Shown piece by piece: positions 43,353-53,475 of a stretch of 64,000 nt of DNA (its first letter is position 1; every line of letters begins with the position of its first letter). A program made the translations under genes and the position numbers. Source of the stretch: Parabacteroides chongii (lineage in GTDB: Bacteria; Bacteroidota; Bacteroidia; Bacteroidales; Tannerellaceae). The notes beneath the pieces were generated by a model, which did not search any database, was not told where the DNA came from, and was given only the letters and a program-made list of their open reading frames with translations. Location of the stretch: positions 1,210,501 to 1,274,500 of the forward strand of contig NZ_CP120849.1 of the NCBI RefSeq assembly GCF_029581355.1, given 5' to 3'.

Positions 43353-45779
43353 TCATCTGATTTCATTCAAATGTTTATAAGAATGCTTATCTACGCGAGT
43401 AGCCGGATTGACGAAAATAACCGGTTCCATCAAATAGCCACGAACAGCATCTGAAAGTTGCTGAGGAGTCTTCTCCTCTTCATTATTCCATTGAATATCA
43501 AACTTAAATTCCATTTCACCGATACAATCGTCCAGAACATTCACTTCCCACATATTGTTATAGACCATTGCACACAATTCATTCGGTTTCTCCGGCAGTG
43601 TGCGACTCTTTACACCAAACTGATTGCCCCCGAAACAAACCATAGCCACGTCACGGCTCGACCACAGCCAGGAGCCTTTTCCTGCGCCTGCCGGATACTT
43701 AATCCAATCATCAACTGCAAAGAAATCTGTGCAAGTTCCCGGAATCTGATCCGTATAGGGAGCAAACTGCATTCCTCCAATACTGGTCAAAGGAGCACCG
43801 CAACTTTCAGCAAACGGGAAACGGATATACATGATTTCCGGGTCTGCATTCGAGAGACGGTCGATCTTGACATCCACACCAACACGAGGTTCTTCCTTAT
43901 AAACTTCCAAAATACGAACACCGCTCTTTAACGAATTATGTTCAAATGCTTGTCTATAGATGAAAGAGTGAGGAGTTTCCACACACTCTACCCCCTTAAA
44001 AGAAGCATGTCGTTCAATCGAATGCATAGCAATCTGTTGCCTACGAGCCAAAGAGTCCGGATTGCGCCAATCACGTGCCAGGCTTCTGCCTACCAATGAA
44101 TTGAACGAATAGAACTCACCAATACCATCGCCCTGTAACGGTTCCGGACTGTTTGCCCATTTGATATAGATAGGCCATCCGTTTTTATCAGTACGAATTT
44201 CCGGTTTCCGACTGGCTTCTTTCTGTTGGCTGATACTATCAAGGGCTAACACATAACGATATACTCGGTCGGGCTGAAGGTCTTTCACCCATATCATCGC
44301 TTTACCATCATGAAATACCAGGTTCTGTTTTTCACCTGTCTCCGGATTTAATACAGACTTGTAGGCTGTCCGAACAAAAGACAGTGGATCGAGCTTAGCC
44401 CAACCTGTATAAGGCTTTTTACCCGAATTGGCCAGATAAACACCTTCTTTTTCATTACTCAGTTTCGCACGAACCCTCTGTGCCAACAGCCATTTAGCCC
44501 TTTCGAAAGGACGAAAGGCATAACCGTATGTCACATTAAAATGTCCTTGCGACCATAAGCTATAGGTATCCCAAGTAGAATCCCAGGTTCCTAACGTGTG
44601 TTCATAGAAGAAACAAATATCTTTCAAAACAGCATCTTCGTGACGCCCCATCGCCGAAGGGCAAGCTCCCCATGCTGGAGATTTAGCTATCTTCAAATAC
44701 ATATCTGCCTGACGGGAAGCTGAAAGAGCACGAGGTTCAGCAGCCAATCCAAACGACCACCAATCGGGCCATTCTCCTTCATAAGTATCCACCTTGTCAC
44801 CAATTCTAGCTTCCATCTTTTTCATTGACTTAGCAGCAGTGGTCAAGTTTAAACGAGGAGAAAATCCCATCTCATTCCATTTAGCTACAAATTCAGCCAG
44901 TGCAGGGAAAGGAGCGTCGTTGTCGCATCGATATTCGTTAGTAAAAGACAAAGCGATAAAATCGTACGGATAGCCCTCTTTCACCATCTGATTGATTCGG
45001 TCGAGACACACTTTATGCGCCTTGTGCATGGAAGCTTCATCTGTTTTCAATATATCATCCGGACGCGGAGTGCGGAATTGCGTATTGCTGGCAGGACGCT
45101 GGGCATAGCGCCATCCGGTTTCACTGAAAAAGCCATAACCCGTCCAATAAGGCATTCCTAACCAAACAAAAGCCTTCCTCCCGTCCGGCATTTTCCACCA
45201 AAAAGCATGAGGAGGGTTATGGAAGATACCACCCCAATGCAAGTTCAAGCCTGACCAGAAATAACGGACACCTTTCTCCATCAATCCGGATACCAACGCT
45301 CTAGGAAAGCCGTTTACATCGTTTTGCATAGCGACTTCCGGATGAAAAGTCTTCCATAAATCCTCAGGTACCCAGTTCAATAACTTCTCCACTTGCGTAC
45401 CATTATGCAACGGATTTACATTGAACGGAGCAGCAGTTATTTCAAATTGTCCACTTTTTATCGCTTTCAACAAGTCTTTCTGCCGGGAAGGTGAAGCATG
45501 CTGCCACCATTCATAGACACTGGCCAAAGCCTCTGCCGTCCAGCAGAATGTCGGTTTGGATTTATCGTTGATACTTTCCAATACGGCATCGATACCGATG
45601 TCAATATATCTTTCGTGGAGTTCATGTGCGATCTCCGGATTATCCGTATATCCGTAATCTGTATGCGACAAATGTACTAAATCAATATATTCAATCTGTT
45701 TGGTCGCGTCTATCGACTCTTGAGCATACAAAGTACAACAGGTTACATAGGCTACTACTAATAATTTGATTTTATTCAT
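43353..45779 (-). CDS. GH38/DUF5054-like glycosidase
   Basis: An 808-residue secreted protein. The ATG at 45779 (MNKIKLLVVAYVTCC) begins a signal peptide; the longer frame from 45812 would start inside a hairpin and was rejected. The N-terminal half resembles GH38: LVHLSHTDYGYTD (zinc pair His39, Asp41) and MQNDVNGFPRALVSG with Asp154 as a nucleophile candidate. The motif wording (HTDYG, NDVNGFP) differs from the classic GH38 pattern and resembles the DUF5054 branch. The C-terminal half is beta-sandwich-like. It is preceded by SusD with a hairpin between them and followed by the zinc-less URO-D gene. Activity on a modified alpha-mannoside is inferred. Confidence 0.65.
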   Translation of the reverse strand: MNKIKLLVVAYVTCCTLYAQESIDATKQIEYIDLVHLSHTDYGYTDNPEIAHELHERYIDIGIDAVLESINDKSKPTFCWTAEALASVYEWWQHASPSRQKDLLKAIKSGQFEITAAPFNVNPLHNGTQVEKLLNWVPEDLWKTFHPEVAMQNDVNGFPRALVSGLMEKGVRYFWSGLNLHWGGIFHNPPHAFWWKMPDGRKAFVWLGMPYWTGYGFFSETGWRYAQRPASNTQFRTPRPDDILKTDEASMHKAHKVCLDRINQMVKEGYPYDFIALSFTNEYRCDNDAPFPALAEFVAKWNEMGFSPRLNLTTAAKSMKKMEARIGDKVDTYEGEWPDWWSFGLAAEPRALSASRQADMYLKIAKSPAWGACPSAMGRHEDAVLKDICFFYEHTLGTWDSTWDTYSLWSQGHFNVTYGYAFRPFERAKWLLAQRVRAKLSNEKEGVYLANSGKKPYTGWAKLDPLSFVRTAYKSVLNPETGEKQNLVFHDGKAMIWVKDLQPDRVYRYVLALDSISQQKEASRKPEIRTDKNGWPIYIKWANSPEPLQGDGIGEFYSFNSLVGRSLARDWRNPDSLARRQQIAMHSIERHASFKGVECVETPHSFIYRQAFEHNSLKSGVRILEVYKEEPRVGVDVKIDRLSNADPEIMYIRFPFAESCGAPLTSIGGMQFAPYTDQIPGTCTDFFAVDDWIKYPAGAGKGSWLWSSRDVAMVCFGGNQFGVKSRTLPEKPNELCAMVYNNMWEVNVLDDCIGEMEFKFDIQWNNEEEKTPQQLSDAVRGYLMEPVIFVNPATRVDKHSYKHLNEIR

Positions 45780-45794
45780 TGTAATGATTATTAG

Positions 45795-45830
45795 ATAAAA
45801 GAGTTGTGACAAAGTTCACAACTCTTTTAT
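45795..45830 (-). terminator. 15-bp perfect hairpin between SusD and GH38-like genes
   Basis: ATAAAAGAGTTGTGA (45795-45809) pairs perfectly with TCACAACTCTTTTAT (45816-45830) across a 6-nt loop. It sits 9 bp after the SusD stop and 15 bp before the next ATG. It could terminate or process the susCD transcript and reduce downstream expression. Confidence 0.65.
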
Positions 45831-45838
45831 TTTAGAAA

Positions 45839-47344
45839 CTATTTCCTTAAATCCGGATTAATTTGAACTTCTCTCAATGGAACCGGGAAATAAGTATGTT
45901 CTGCCGTTTTGAATACAGCCCCTGAAGGTTCTACGAATCCTTCCAGATTTACCCAACTCTTCGTTTTCGTATTATATGCTTTCTGTGTACGAATCATATC
46001 AAAGAAAGTGACATTTTCGAAACAGAGTTCATGTACGCGTTCTGTCATTACAGCATCAATAAAGGCTTCTTTATTGCTTGTAACAGCAGTCGATAAAGGC
46101 TCCAACCCTGCACGAGAACGAATCTGATTGACCGCATCAATCGCTTTATCCGTAATCGCACCAGAGCGTGCTGTTGCTTCTGCATAAGTCAATAGCATTT
46201 CTGCATAACGAATCAGAGGGAGGCTTTTTCCGCAATAACCACCCTGTCCCACTAATGTCGGTTCGAAAAATTTATAGACAGCCGGTTCAAAATTAAGTAT
46301 ACCACTATTATCCCAGCTATTATAAGAGGTAAAAAAGAATCCTTTTTCTTCTGCACGCAAATCACCCTCTTCAAATGAATCGATAAAATCCGGAGTTGGC
46401 ATCATCGAACCGAATCCGACAAAACCTGTTAGTTTCACAGCCGCAGCCGGAACAAAGAATTGAGAGTAATGCTGTCTTGGGGCAGGAGATTCTCCGTAAT
46501 TAGCCATAAAAATATACTCACCCGTATTGTCAAACTCTTTTCTTCTGAACTTTTCAAACCAATTCATATTTGTATCCGATTGAAGCAAAGACAGATGAGA
46601 AGAATTTACAACCAGTTCCGCTTTTTGAGCTGCCAATTGATATTTATCGGTTTCATTCAACGGACTTCCAGCCATTGTCAAATAGACTTGTGCATATAAG
46701 GCATTAACAGCTTCCATCGACACTCTACCGGAAGATGGTGTATAAGAAATAGGAGACGAAGAGGCAGCTTCCAAATCTGGTAAAATTGCCTGTTCGTATA
46801 TCTCTTTTATAGATGTAGGAATCAGCATACCATCTGCCGGTGCATCTGTTGGAGTCAATTTCAAAGGAACATCACCAAATATACGCACTAGATGAAAATA
46901 ATAGTAAGCACGTAAGAAATGGGCTTCTCCCAGCATTTGGTCGATAGCATTGCTTTCCGGAAGTTGAGGAACTGCTGCCAAAAACATATTGCAAGCCTCA
47001 ATTCCGTAATAACAAGACTGCCACCAATAATCCACATAATTACGATCCCAATAATTCAGCTTTTCCAAATCTGGATTAATCAACGATTGTTGTCCAGCCG
47101 TATAATAGCAATAACCAGTCGGATATTCCAGCATAAAAGCAGGAGCCTCACCGTATCCGGCATAGGTAAAACGTGTACCTAACCTGGAATATAAACCATT
47201 AACAGCCACTTGAGCCTCTTCCTCATTCTGATAATATTGATCCAATGTTTGAGTAGACTTAGGAGGTGTATCCAAAAAGTCATTACAAGAACCCAATAAA
47301 GCCGCACTCAAAACTAGAAACGAAGATATAACTATATTTTTCAT
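45839..47344 (-). CDS. SusD-like surface glycan-binding lipoprotein
   Basis: A 501-residue SusD homologue. The lipobox is LLGSC (Cys20) followed by NDFLDTPPKS. It has the SusD features: DQYYQNEEEAQVAVNGLYSRL near the N-terminus, helical TPR-like pairs (LGEAHFLRAYYYFHLVRIFGDVPL), and the C-terminal RYAEMLLTYAEA and ERVHELCFE motifs. It caps the adjacent SusC transporter (47358-50510, 13 bp upstream) and binds glycan at the outer membrane. It is followed by a strong hairpin and then the GH38-like enzyme. The glycan is unknown; the enzymes of the locus suggest alpha-mannoside. Confidence 0.92.
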   Translation of the reverse strand: MKNIVISSFLVLSAALLGSCNDFLDTPPKSTQTLDQYYQNEEEAQVAVNGLYSRLGTRFTYAGYGEAPAFMLEYPTGYCYYTAGQQSLINPDLEKLNYWDRNYVDYWWQSCYYGIEACNMFLAAVPQLPESNAIDQMLGEAHFLRAYYYFHLVRIFGDVPLKLTPTDAPADGMLIPTSIKEIYEQAILPDLEAASSSPISYTPSSGRVSMEAVNALYAQVYLTMAGSPLNETDKYQLAAQKAELVVNSSHLSLLQSDTNMNWFEKFRRKEFDNTGEYIFMANYGESPAPRQHYSQFFVPAAAVKLTGFVGFGSMMPTPDFIDSFEEGDLRAEEKGFFFTSYNSWDNSGILNFEPAVYKFFEPTLVGQGGYCGKSLPLIRYAEMLLTYAEATARSGAITDKAIDAVNQIRSRAGLEPLSTAVTSNKEAFIDAVMTERVHELCFENVTFFDMIRTQKAYNTKTKSWVNLEGFVEPSGAVFKTAEHTYFPVPLREVQINPDLRK

Positions 47345-47357
47345 GATTGTTCAATTA

Positions 47358-50300
47358 TTAAAAAGTAACATTCAAACCGAAATTAAAATTCATTGTCTTA
47401 GGATAAGAAAAGAATTCAACTCCTTGTCCTGACATATTCGCAGTTTCAGGATCATAACCGGAATAACCGGTAATCAACAAAAAGTTTTCCAAATTTGCAT
47501 ATACCCGAAGGTTTCTAGCCCCCAATTTATTGGCAAAAGAAGCAGGAACTGTATAACCGACCATTAAATTCTTAAAACGAATGTAAGAAGCATCTTCAAT
47601 CAGGTCGTCGTCAATCTGCAATTCCTGAGCATTTCCACCGATGGTAGTACGTGGACGTTCTATCATCGTATTTTGATTATCCGGTGTCCAATAATTCAAG
47701 ATACTCGCATAACTGTTCGCATACCAACCTCTTTGTTCACATACCATACGGGCCAAATTGATTGCCTTATTTCCACTTTTACCTTGAATATCCAAGGTCA
47801 AATCAAAATTTTTATACGAGAACGTATTACTAAGACTCATTTCAAAATCCGGATACAGATTTCCTAAAGTAAATCCATCATTCTCATAATCGATCTTTCC
47901 GTCATTATTCCGATCTATATACTTCTTATCGCCCGGTTTTTTCCCATAACGAGCTGCCTCTTCTGCCTCATTGGTACCCCATGTTCCAGAACCGTCACGC
48001 TTCAAACCATAAACTGTACGCAATGCCTCACCTTCACGAATCAGATTATAATTGATACCGATAAAGCCACCATCCCAAATATCGGAATGGTCATCCGTCA
48101 ATTTGACTACCTTATTTCGGTTCATACTAAACAACAACGTTGAATACCAATTGAAGTCTTTCCCTTTAATATTATGAGTATTCAATGTAAATTCAAAACC
48201 GCGATTTCTGATTTGTCCAATATTAGCCATAACCGAACCATAACCGGTTATATAAGAAACAGGTTTGCCCAGCAACAAATCCTTTGTATCTCTCCAATAC
48301 CAATCCAATTCAGCCATAATACGGTTATCCAGGAAACCTACATCTACCCCGAAATCATACTGTGTGGTAGTTTCCCATTTCAAATCGGCATTCGGCATTC
48401 CTGATTGTACCATACCCTTGCTTATCTCTTTATCTCCAAAAACAACATTGGTATTAGCGATTGTGGCTAATGTAGAATAAGCGCCAATTCCGGCATTACC
48501 GGTCTGTCCTATACTTGCACGCAATTTCAAATTAGAGATTGCATTCACATTTTGTAAAAAATCTTCATTTTTTACCACCCACGCCAACGCCATAGACGGG
48601 AAGAATGCATAACGATTATTTTTACCAAAAACAGAAGACCCGTCATAACGTCCAGTAGCAGTCAACAAGTACTTACTATCAAATGAATAATTTCCTCTTA
48701 CATAATAAGAATTCATTCTCCACTCGGTAAAGCTGGAACTCGGTATACCCGCTTTCTCTGCCACTCCCAAATTATTCCATTTGTAGAAATCTGTAACAAA
48801 GCCGGTACCGGAACCACCTAAATATTCAGAATAGGCACCATTCCAGGAAGCACCACCCATCAAATTTAATTTATGTTTTCCCCACTGTTTATCCCATGTC
48901 AAGAAATTTTCCGACTGCCAATACACATAATGAGTCATTCCAATACTGGCATTTGCTCCGGAAGAGGAAAATTCAATCAAATCCTTCCCTGAATAAAAAC
49001 GGTCTCTCGCCATTTTGACTTCGGCAGCAACTGTCGACTTAAGAGTCAAACCATCAATAATTTTGATGGAAAGATCTGCATTCCCTAATAAATGTGAGTT
49101 GGTATGACGACGATCTATCTCTTTAGCAACTTGTATCGGACCATCTGAACTTGCCCAAAACGGATTCAGATTATCATAATCCAGCACACGTTTACCGGCT
49201 GCATTCAAAGCATAGTCTCCATTTTCTTTTTTTGCCGCAGGGAATAAAAAGTCACCAAAGTTTCCATAACTACCATCTGCATAATAATCAGGAACAACTG
49301 GGAACATCTCGATCATAGAACGATTCGGAGTTACGCCGCCCACAGCATAGTTATCGATCTGATTCTCTTCTGAATAATTATAATTCAATGAAGTCGACAA
49401 TGATATATGATCATTTATCTTCGTATCATTCGTCAATTTTGCATTGAAACGAGTATAAAAGTTTTCCAACATAATACCCTGCTCATTCTGATATCCCAGA
49501 GACACTGTCGTACGAGATTTCTCAGAACCCGTATTTAATGTCACATGATGACGATGCGAAAAAGCAGTACGTGTAGCAGCATCCTGCCAATCTGTATCAT
49601 AAAGCGGGTTCCCATTTGTATCAAATAAATTGGGGTTCACCTTATGCCAATCAACCGGTTCGAAACCATCATTCTCAAAAGATTTATTCAATAAAGACAT
49701 AAACTCTGAAGAGTTCAACAAATCCAGTTTATTCGCCATATGGGCAACCCCCAGATTCATATTATAAGATACAGTCGTACCGCTACTAAACTTACCACGC
49801 TTCGTCGTCACAAGGATTACCCCAGCTGCACCACGGGCACCATAGATAGCAATGGAAGAAGCATCTTTTAAAACGTTCATCGACTCTATATCATTCGGGT
49901 TTATCAAAGAAATATCTGCCCCCACAACTCCATCGATAACATACAAGGGATCTATTGACGCTTTAATAGATCCTATACCTCTGACAACCACAGATAAATA
50001 TCCACCCGGACGACTGGAATTGTTATTAACAACCACACCCGCAATCTTTCCACTCAAAGCATCTATAGGATTTACAACTTGCCGCTCAGCTATCTTTTCA
50101 GAAGACACATTCCCAACTGAACCGGTTAAATCAGACTTTCTGGCAACACCATATCCAATAACAACAACCTCATCCAAGGCTTCCGCATCTTCCTTTAAGG
50201 TGATTTTCAAATTATCACTAGCCTTAATTTCAATCGTTTTGTAACCTATATACGAAATAACTAATGTCGCATTAGGACTAACATCCAAATTAAATTTACC

Positions 50301-50510
50301 ATCCATATCAGTTATGGTTCCTGAAGTGGTACCTTTCACTCCGATATTAACACCAATCAGAGGCTGTCCGCTTTCATCAAGAACAGAACCTCTGATCTGC
50401 TTCTTGTTCTGATGAACAACCATGCTACTATTTTCAGCATGTGTACCTTCCAGACAGAAAGGCGACAAAGTAGCTATCAGCATAGCCACACTCATAATTC
50501 TTCTTATCAT
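47358..50510 (-). CDS. SusC-like TonB-dependent outer-membrane transporter
   Basis: A 1050-residue TonB-dependent receptor. After the signal peptide comes a carboxypeptidase-regulatory-like domain (IRGSVLDESGQPLIGVNIGVKG), the TonB-box/plug region (EALDEVVVIGYG, DLTGSVGNVS) and the SusC hallmark GVILVTTKRG, followed by the beta-barrel. The C-terminus ends in a typical F residue (LNVTF). It forms a pair with the SusD protein directly after it (13 bp) and imports oligosaccharides into the periplasm. It is read after the GH38 enzyme at 50575-53457, with a small hairpin in the 64-bp gap. It is one of two SusC proteins in the locus, and the two are not close copies. Confidence 0.93.
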   Translation of the reverse strand: MIRRIMSVAMLIATLSPFCLEGTHAENSSMVVHQNKKQIRGSVLDESGQPLIGVNIGVKGTTSGTITDMDGKFNLDVSPNATLVISYIGYKTIEIKASDNLKITLKEDAEALDEVVVIGYGVARKSDLTGSVGNVSSEKIAERQVVNPIDALSGKIAGVVVNNNSSRPGGYLSVVVRGIGSIKASIDPLYVIDGVVGADISLINPNDIESMNVLKDASSIAIYGARGAAGVILVTTKRGKFSSGTTVSYNMNLGVAHMANKLDLLNSSEFMSLLNKSFENDGFEPVDWHKVNPNLFDTNGNPLYDTDWQDAATRTAFSHRHHVTLNTGSEKSRTTVSLGYQNEQGIMLENFYTRFNAKLTNDTKINDHISLSTSLNYNYSEENQIDNYAVGGVTPNRSMIEMFPVVPDYYADGSYGNFGDFLFPAAKKENGDYALNAAGKRVLDYDNLNPFWASSDGPIQVAKEIDRRHTNSHLLGNADLSIKIIDGLTLKSTVAAEVKMARDRFYSGKDLIEFSSSGANASIGMTHYVYWQSENFLTWDKQWGKHKLNLMGGASWNGAYSEYLGGSGTGFVTDFYKWNNLGVAEKAGIPSSSFTEWRMNSYYVRGNYSFDSKYLLTATGRYDGSSVFGKNNRYAFFPSMALAWVVKNEDFLQNVNAISNLKLRASIGQTGNAGIGAYSTLATIANTNVVFGDKEISKGMVQSGMPNADLKWETTTQYDFGVDVGFLDNRIMAELDWYWRDTKDLLLGKPVSYITGYGSVMANIGQIRNRGFEFTLNTHNIKGKDFNWYSTLLFSMNRNKVVKLTDDHSDIWDGGFIGINYNLIREGEALRTVYGLKRDGSGTWGTNEAEEAARYGKKPGDKKYIDRNNDGKIDYENDGFTLGNLYPDFEMSLSNTFSYKNFDLTLDIQGKSGNKAINLARMVCEQRGWYANSYASILNYWTPDNQNTMIERPRTTIGGNAQELQIDDDLIEDASYIRFKNLMVGYTVPASFANKLGARNLRVYANLENFLLITGYSGYDPETANMSGQGVEFFSYPKTMNFNFGLNVTF

Positions 50511-50527
50511 AATTATAGAATTTAAGG

Positions 50528-50553
50528 AGGTTGCCCCACTTTTGAGGCAACCT
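50528..50553 (-). terminator. hairpin before the first SusC gene
   Basis: AGGTTGCC (50528-50535) and GGCAACCT (50546-50553) form an 8-bp perfect stem with a 10-nt loop, in the gap between the GH38 enzyme and SusC. It may be an intercistronic stabiliser or attenuator; there is no clear U-run. Confidence 0.45.
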
Positions 50554-50574
50554 GTGTTGTTAAAATTTATACTT

Positions 50575-53457
50575 TTACCACTCTATATTCAAAGCCATAA
50601 TTCCTTTAGCAGGAACAGTTATCTGATTTTCTTTATTGGGCAATTTGACCTTTTTACCATTTTCATAGTAATAAATAGATTTAGGCTGTCTTATAGCCCA
50701 TTGCAAAACAACTTGTTCTTCTTTGTCAGAAAGAGACAACAAACGAATCGTATTGGACTTTCCTTTATTGATTACCTGATAATTAGACAATACAATTTTA
50801 TCACTACCGTTAATAGAGAAAGCATTTTTAGACCTAAATTCTTTTTGAGTCTGCACAGCAATCAACGGACGATATTGTTCCATCGCAAACCGATTCGAAC
50901 GAACTACATCATACGCACCGATATGAGGTAAAACACGATATTTATAGCTGATCTTACCATCCTGGCTTAAACGGAAATTCGTATGCCAATGATTATTTAA
51001 AGCCCATGAATAAATTACTGAACCGGGTTGGATTTCCCGGATCCATTTCGGAGAACCATCAGCTCCACCAATAATGTTAGCCGTGATGTCTCCGCTTTCA
51101 AATGCACATGCATTCATTGAACACCAAGTTATACCTTTATTCTCATTGGATATGTTCAGCCAACGCTGCAAAGTAATCCAGTTTCGGTTTCCAGCCTTCA
51201 GCTGGTCTTTTTCCAACTCCATAACTCCCCAAGGAATATTGACTCTGACCTTGCTTTGAGGAACATCAAACGCAAAACCGAAATGAATACCCTCTTTCTC
51301 TAAAACGGCCTGCTTGTCAACTACATTATTAAACTCAACACTTGCAGAACCTTTTGTCAGCCGGATCTCACGTGTCAGGCTATTACAACCTTTCGCTTTG
51401 GATGTAACAATCAATGAATTGACCAGCTTACCTCTTTCCCCGACGGAAACCTTTATCTCCGTATCTTTTAATGCGCGAGCAGAAGTATTACCTCCTTCCA
51501 AATACCGAAAACTATTCAGGGCCGAAAGAGCCTGCGAATCAACAAATTCTTCTCCTTTATATACCAGGTTAATCACGTCTCCTGTTATGGGATCGACAAT
51601 AACTTTTACAATGCCATTATCCAATGTTGTACCAGACGATTCTGATAAACGATTAGAGTGCGATTCTTTTTTCAATTTGAATGTTTTATTACCCAAGGCC
51701 GGAACTTCCTCTGCCATGAATACCAATTCTCCAGTAGATAGCTTTTGAGATACAACATACTTACCATTCGCATCCTGCAACGACTGAAAAGAGTTTGCAA
51801 TCTCTTTTGATAATGTAACCAATCCGCTTTGTGTCCATGTATTGGTATTGAATACGGTAACAATATCCGAACTTTTATCTTCTATATTATTATAAGCCAT
51901 CTCCATTACCTGATCGGTCAACTCTTTTGCTTTATCGAAATAACCCAATTTGGTAGCCAAGATATTATCACTGATCGGCTGTTGAGCCGGTGCCATATAC
52001 GCCCAGGTATGTTCCGTGCTTAAAATAATATTGCGCCATGCTTCCTGAATTAAATTAGTAGGTTCTTCTTTACCTGGTTGTAACATGCTCCATAAAATTT
52101 CGGCCTGTACCAACTTGTCTTTTACCTCACGACTTTCTCCTGTCTTTTCCGCACTAGTACCCAGACCGTCCGTCCAGTATTCCGTGTAATCCCCCTGTAA
52201 AGTAGGCAATTGGTCTGCATACTTTTCAAAAGCTTGCATCATTTCCGTTGCCGTACAGATTTTCACATGTGGAAAAGCATATTCTTCATTCCAGCTTTTG
52301 ACGGCATCGGGAAGATCCACATCGATAGGCGTGTTATCGGCCATACACCAAGTCATCGGGAAAACATCATACGGATAATCTTTATCTTTCTCTAGCTTAG
52401 GCAACATATCTGCCAAATAAGAATCGATGAAGTTTTCTCTTGGATTATCTGTCTTAACAACAGGAATCAGTTTAGACCGATCGGTTTGCCCTGCCAGTTT
52501 AGGCCAGAAATATTTACCCTTAGCCAAAGCACCTGGAGTATAAGCACCTGGTTGTAAGAATAATACTTTCGACTTTCCATCCGGACCTATCCACCAGAAA
52601 GGTTTGAAATTCATTTCCGGAGAAAGCCCTGTCCGGTCATAACCGTTAAATAGAGATAAGCAATAGGAAATACCCAATTGATTAGCTGCAGAGACAACTC
52701 CCCAGGATACACCGGGTATATCCACCTGAACCATTGTTTTTACCTCTTTACCCGTCTCTTTCTCCATTTTTTTACCGAAAGAGAAGAGTTGCAACAATTC
52801 CTCATCACTGCTGGCACTTGTATTTGTACTGACATAACCGGCATCGACAGATATATAGCCTTTCTTTATTGCCTCAATCAGCTTCTTTTTCTTTTCCGGT
52901 GATTCGCTATTCAGGTAACGTTCGATCGGCCAGGTGACTTCCGGATTCCAACGGAAACGGGCATCTTCCGGATAATTAGCCGTCTTTTCAGCTAAATCCA
53001 TCGCTACATCCAGATTTCGTTTATGAATGAACTCCACATTTTCCTGCGTATTTGTATAGCCTATGTCTACATGAGAATGAGGATAAATATAAACAGTCCA
53101 ATGTCTCATTGCCGGAACGACTACTTCTCGGGATACTTTTTCCCCTTCGATTTGCAAACTGGCAATAATCGTATCGGTTTTCGCCAAACCGATCTGAGGT
53201 AATAATAGAACCGGAATAGAATCAGGCCGGGATGCCCGTAACACAGTTGTTTCATTACCTTTCTTTGAGAATATTTCAACTTTTGCACCGGTTATATTCT
53301 TATTTCCCCGATAAGTCAAAACGATTTCACGACCAGCCTCTTTATCAGACCGGTATTTATAATGGTTACACACTCGAACATCCAGTAAATCCGGCTGAAC
53401 AGTTCCTAACGCTGCTGTGCTCCATAAAAGCAACCCTGCAATAAATTGATGTTTCAT
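50575..53457 (-). CDS. GH38-family alpha-mannosidase-like enzyme
   Basis: A 960-residue secreted enzyme with a signal peptide (FIAGLLLWSTAALGTV). An N-terminal beta domain (about 20-120) precedes the GH38 domain, whose first motif is IYPHSHVDIGYT (zinc ligands His129 and Asp131). The nucleophile candidate is Asp246 in VQVDIPGVSWGVVSA. The zinc motif HxDxGxT is close to the classical family motif, so this is the most conventional GH38 protein of the locus. It begins a group with SusC/SusD, and an operator-like palindrome lies 5-18 bp upstream of its ATG. Substrate linkage is unknown; alpha-1,3/1,6-mannoside cleavage is typical of the family. Confidence 0.8.
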   Translation of the reverse strand: MKHQFIAGLLLWSTAALGTVQPDLLDVRVCNHYKYRSDKEAGREIVLTYRGNKNITGAKVEIFSKKGNETTVLRASRPDSIPVLLLPQIGLAKTDTIIASLQIEGEKVSREVVVPAMRHWTVYIYPHSHVDIGYTNTQENVEFIHKRNLDVAMDLAEKTANYPEDARFRWNPEVTWPIERYLNSESPEKKKKLIEAIKKGYISVDAGYVSTNTSASSDEELLQLFSFGKKMEKETGKEVKTMVQVDIPGVSWGVVSAANQLGISYCLSLFNGYDRTGLSPEMNFKPFWWIGPDGKSKVLFLQPGAYTPGALAKGKYFWPKLAGQTDRSKLIPVVKTDNPRENFIDSYLADMLPKLEKDKDYPYDVFPMTWCMADNTPIDVDLPDAVKSWNEEYAFPHVKICTATEMMQAFEKYADQLPTLQGDYTEYWTDGLGTSAEKTGESREVKDKLVQAEILWSMLQPGKEEPTNLIQEAWRNIILSTEHTWAYMAPAQQPISDNILATKLGYFDKAKELTDQVMEMAYNNIEDKSSDIVTVFNTNTWTQSGLVTLSKEIANSFQSLQDANGKYVVSQKLSTGELVFMAEEVPALGNKTFKLKKESHSNRLSESSGTTLDNGIVKVIVDPITGDVINLVYKGEEFVDSQALSALNSFRYLEGGNTSARALKDTEIKVSVGERGKLVNSLIVTSKAKGCNSLTREIRLTKGSASVEFNNVVDKQAVLEKEGIHFGFAFDVPQSKVRVNIPWGVMELEKDQLKAGNRNWITLQRWLNISNENKGITWCSMNACAFESGDITANIIGGADGSPKWIREIQPGSVIYSWALNNHWHTNFRLSQDGKISYKYRVLPHIGAYDVVRSNRFAMEQYRPLIAVQTQKEFRSKNAFSINGSDKIVLSNYQVINKGKSNTIRLLSLSDKEEQVVLQWAIRQPKSIYYYENGKKVKLPNKENQITVPAKGIMALNIEW

Positions 53458-53461
53458 GGTA

Positions 53462-53475
53462 TTTAATCGGTTAAA
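53462..53475. promoter_or_regulatory. LacI-type operator at the GH38 start
   Basis: TTTAATCGGTTAAA, the reverse complement of the site at 53693-53706, lies 5-18 bp upstream of the GH38 ATG. Its position over the ribosome-binding region could allow roadblock or translation effects. A loop between the two inverted sites is possible. Confidence 0.55.

Noticed and set aside
45780..45812. Extended start of the GH38-like gene at 45812
   Set aside because: It lies within the hairpin between SusD and this gene; ATG 45779 starts the signal peptide.
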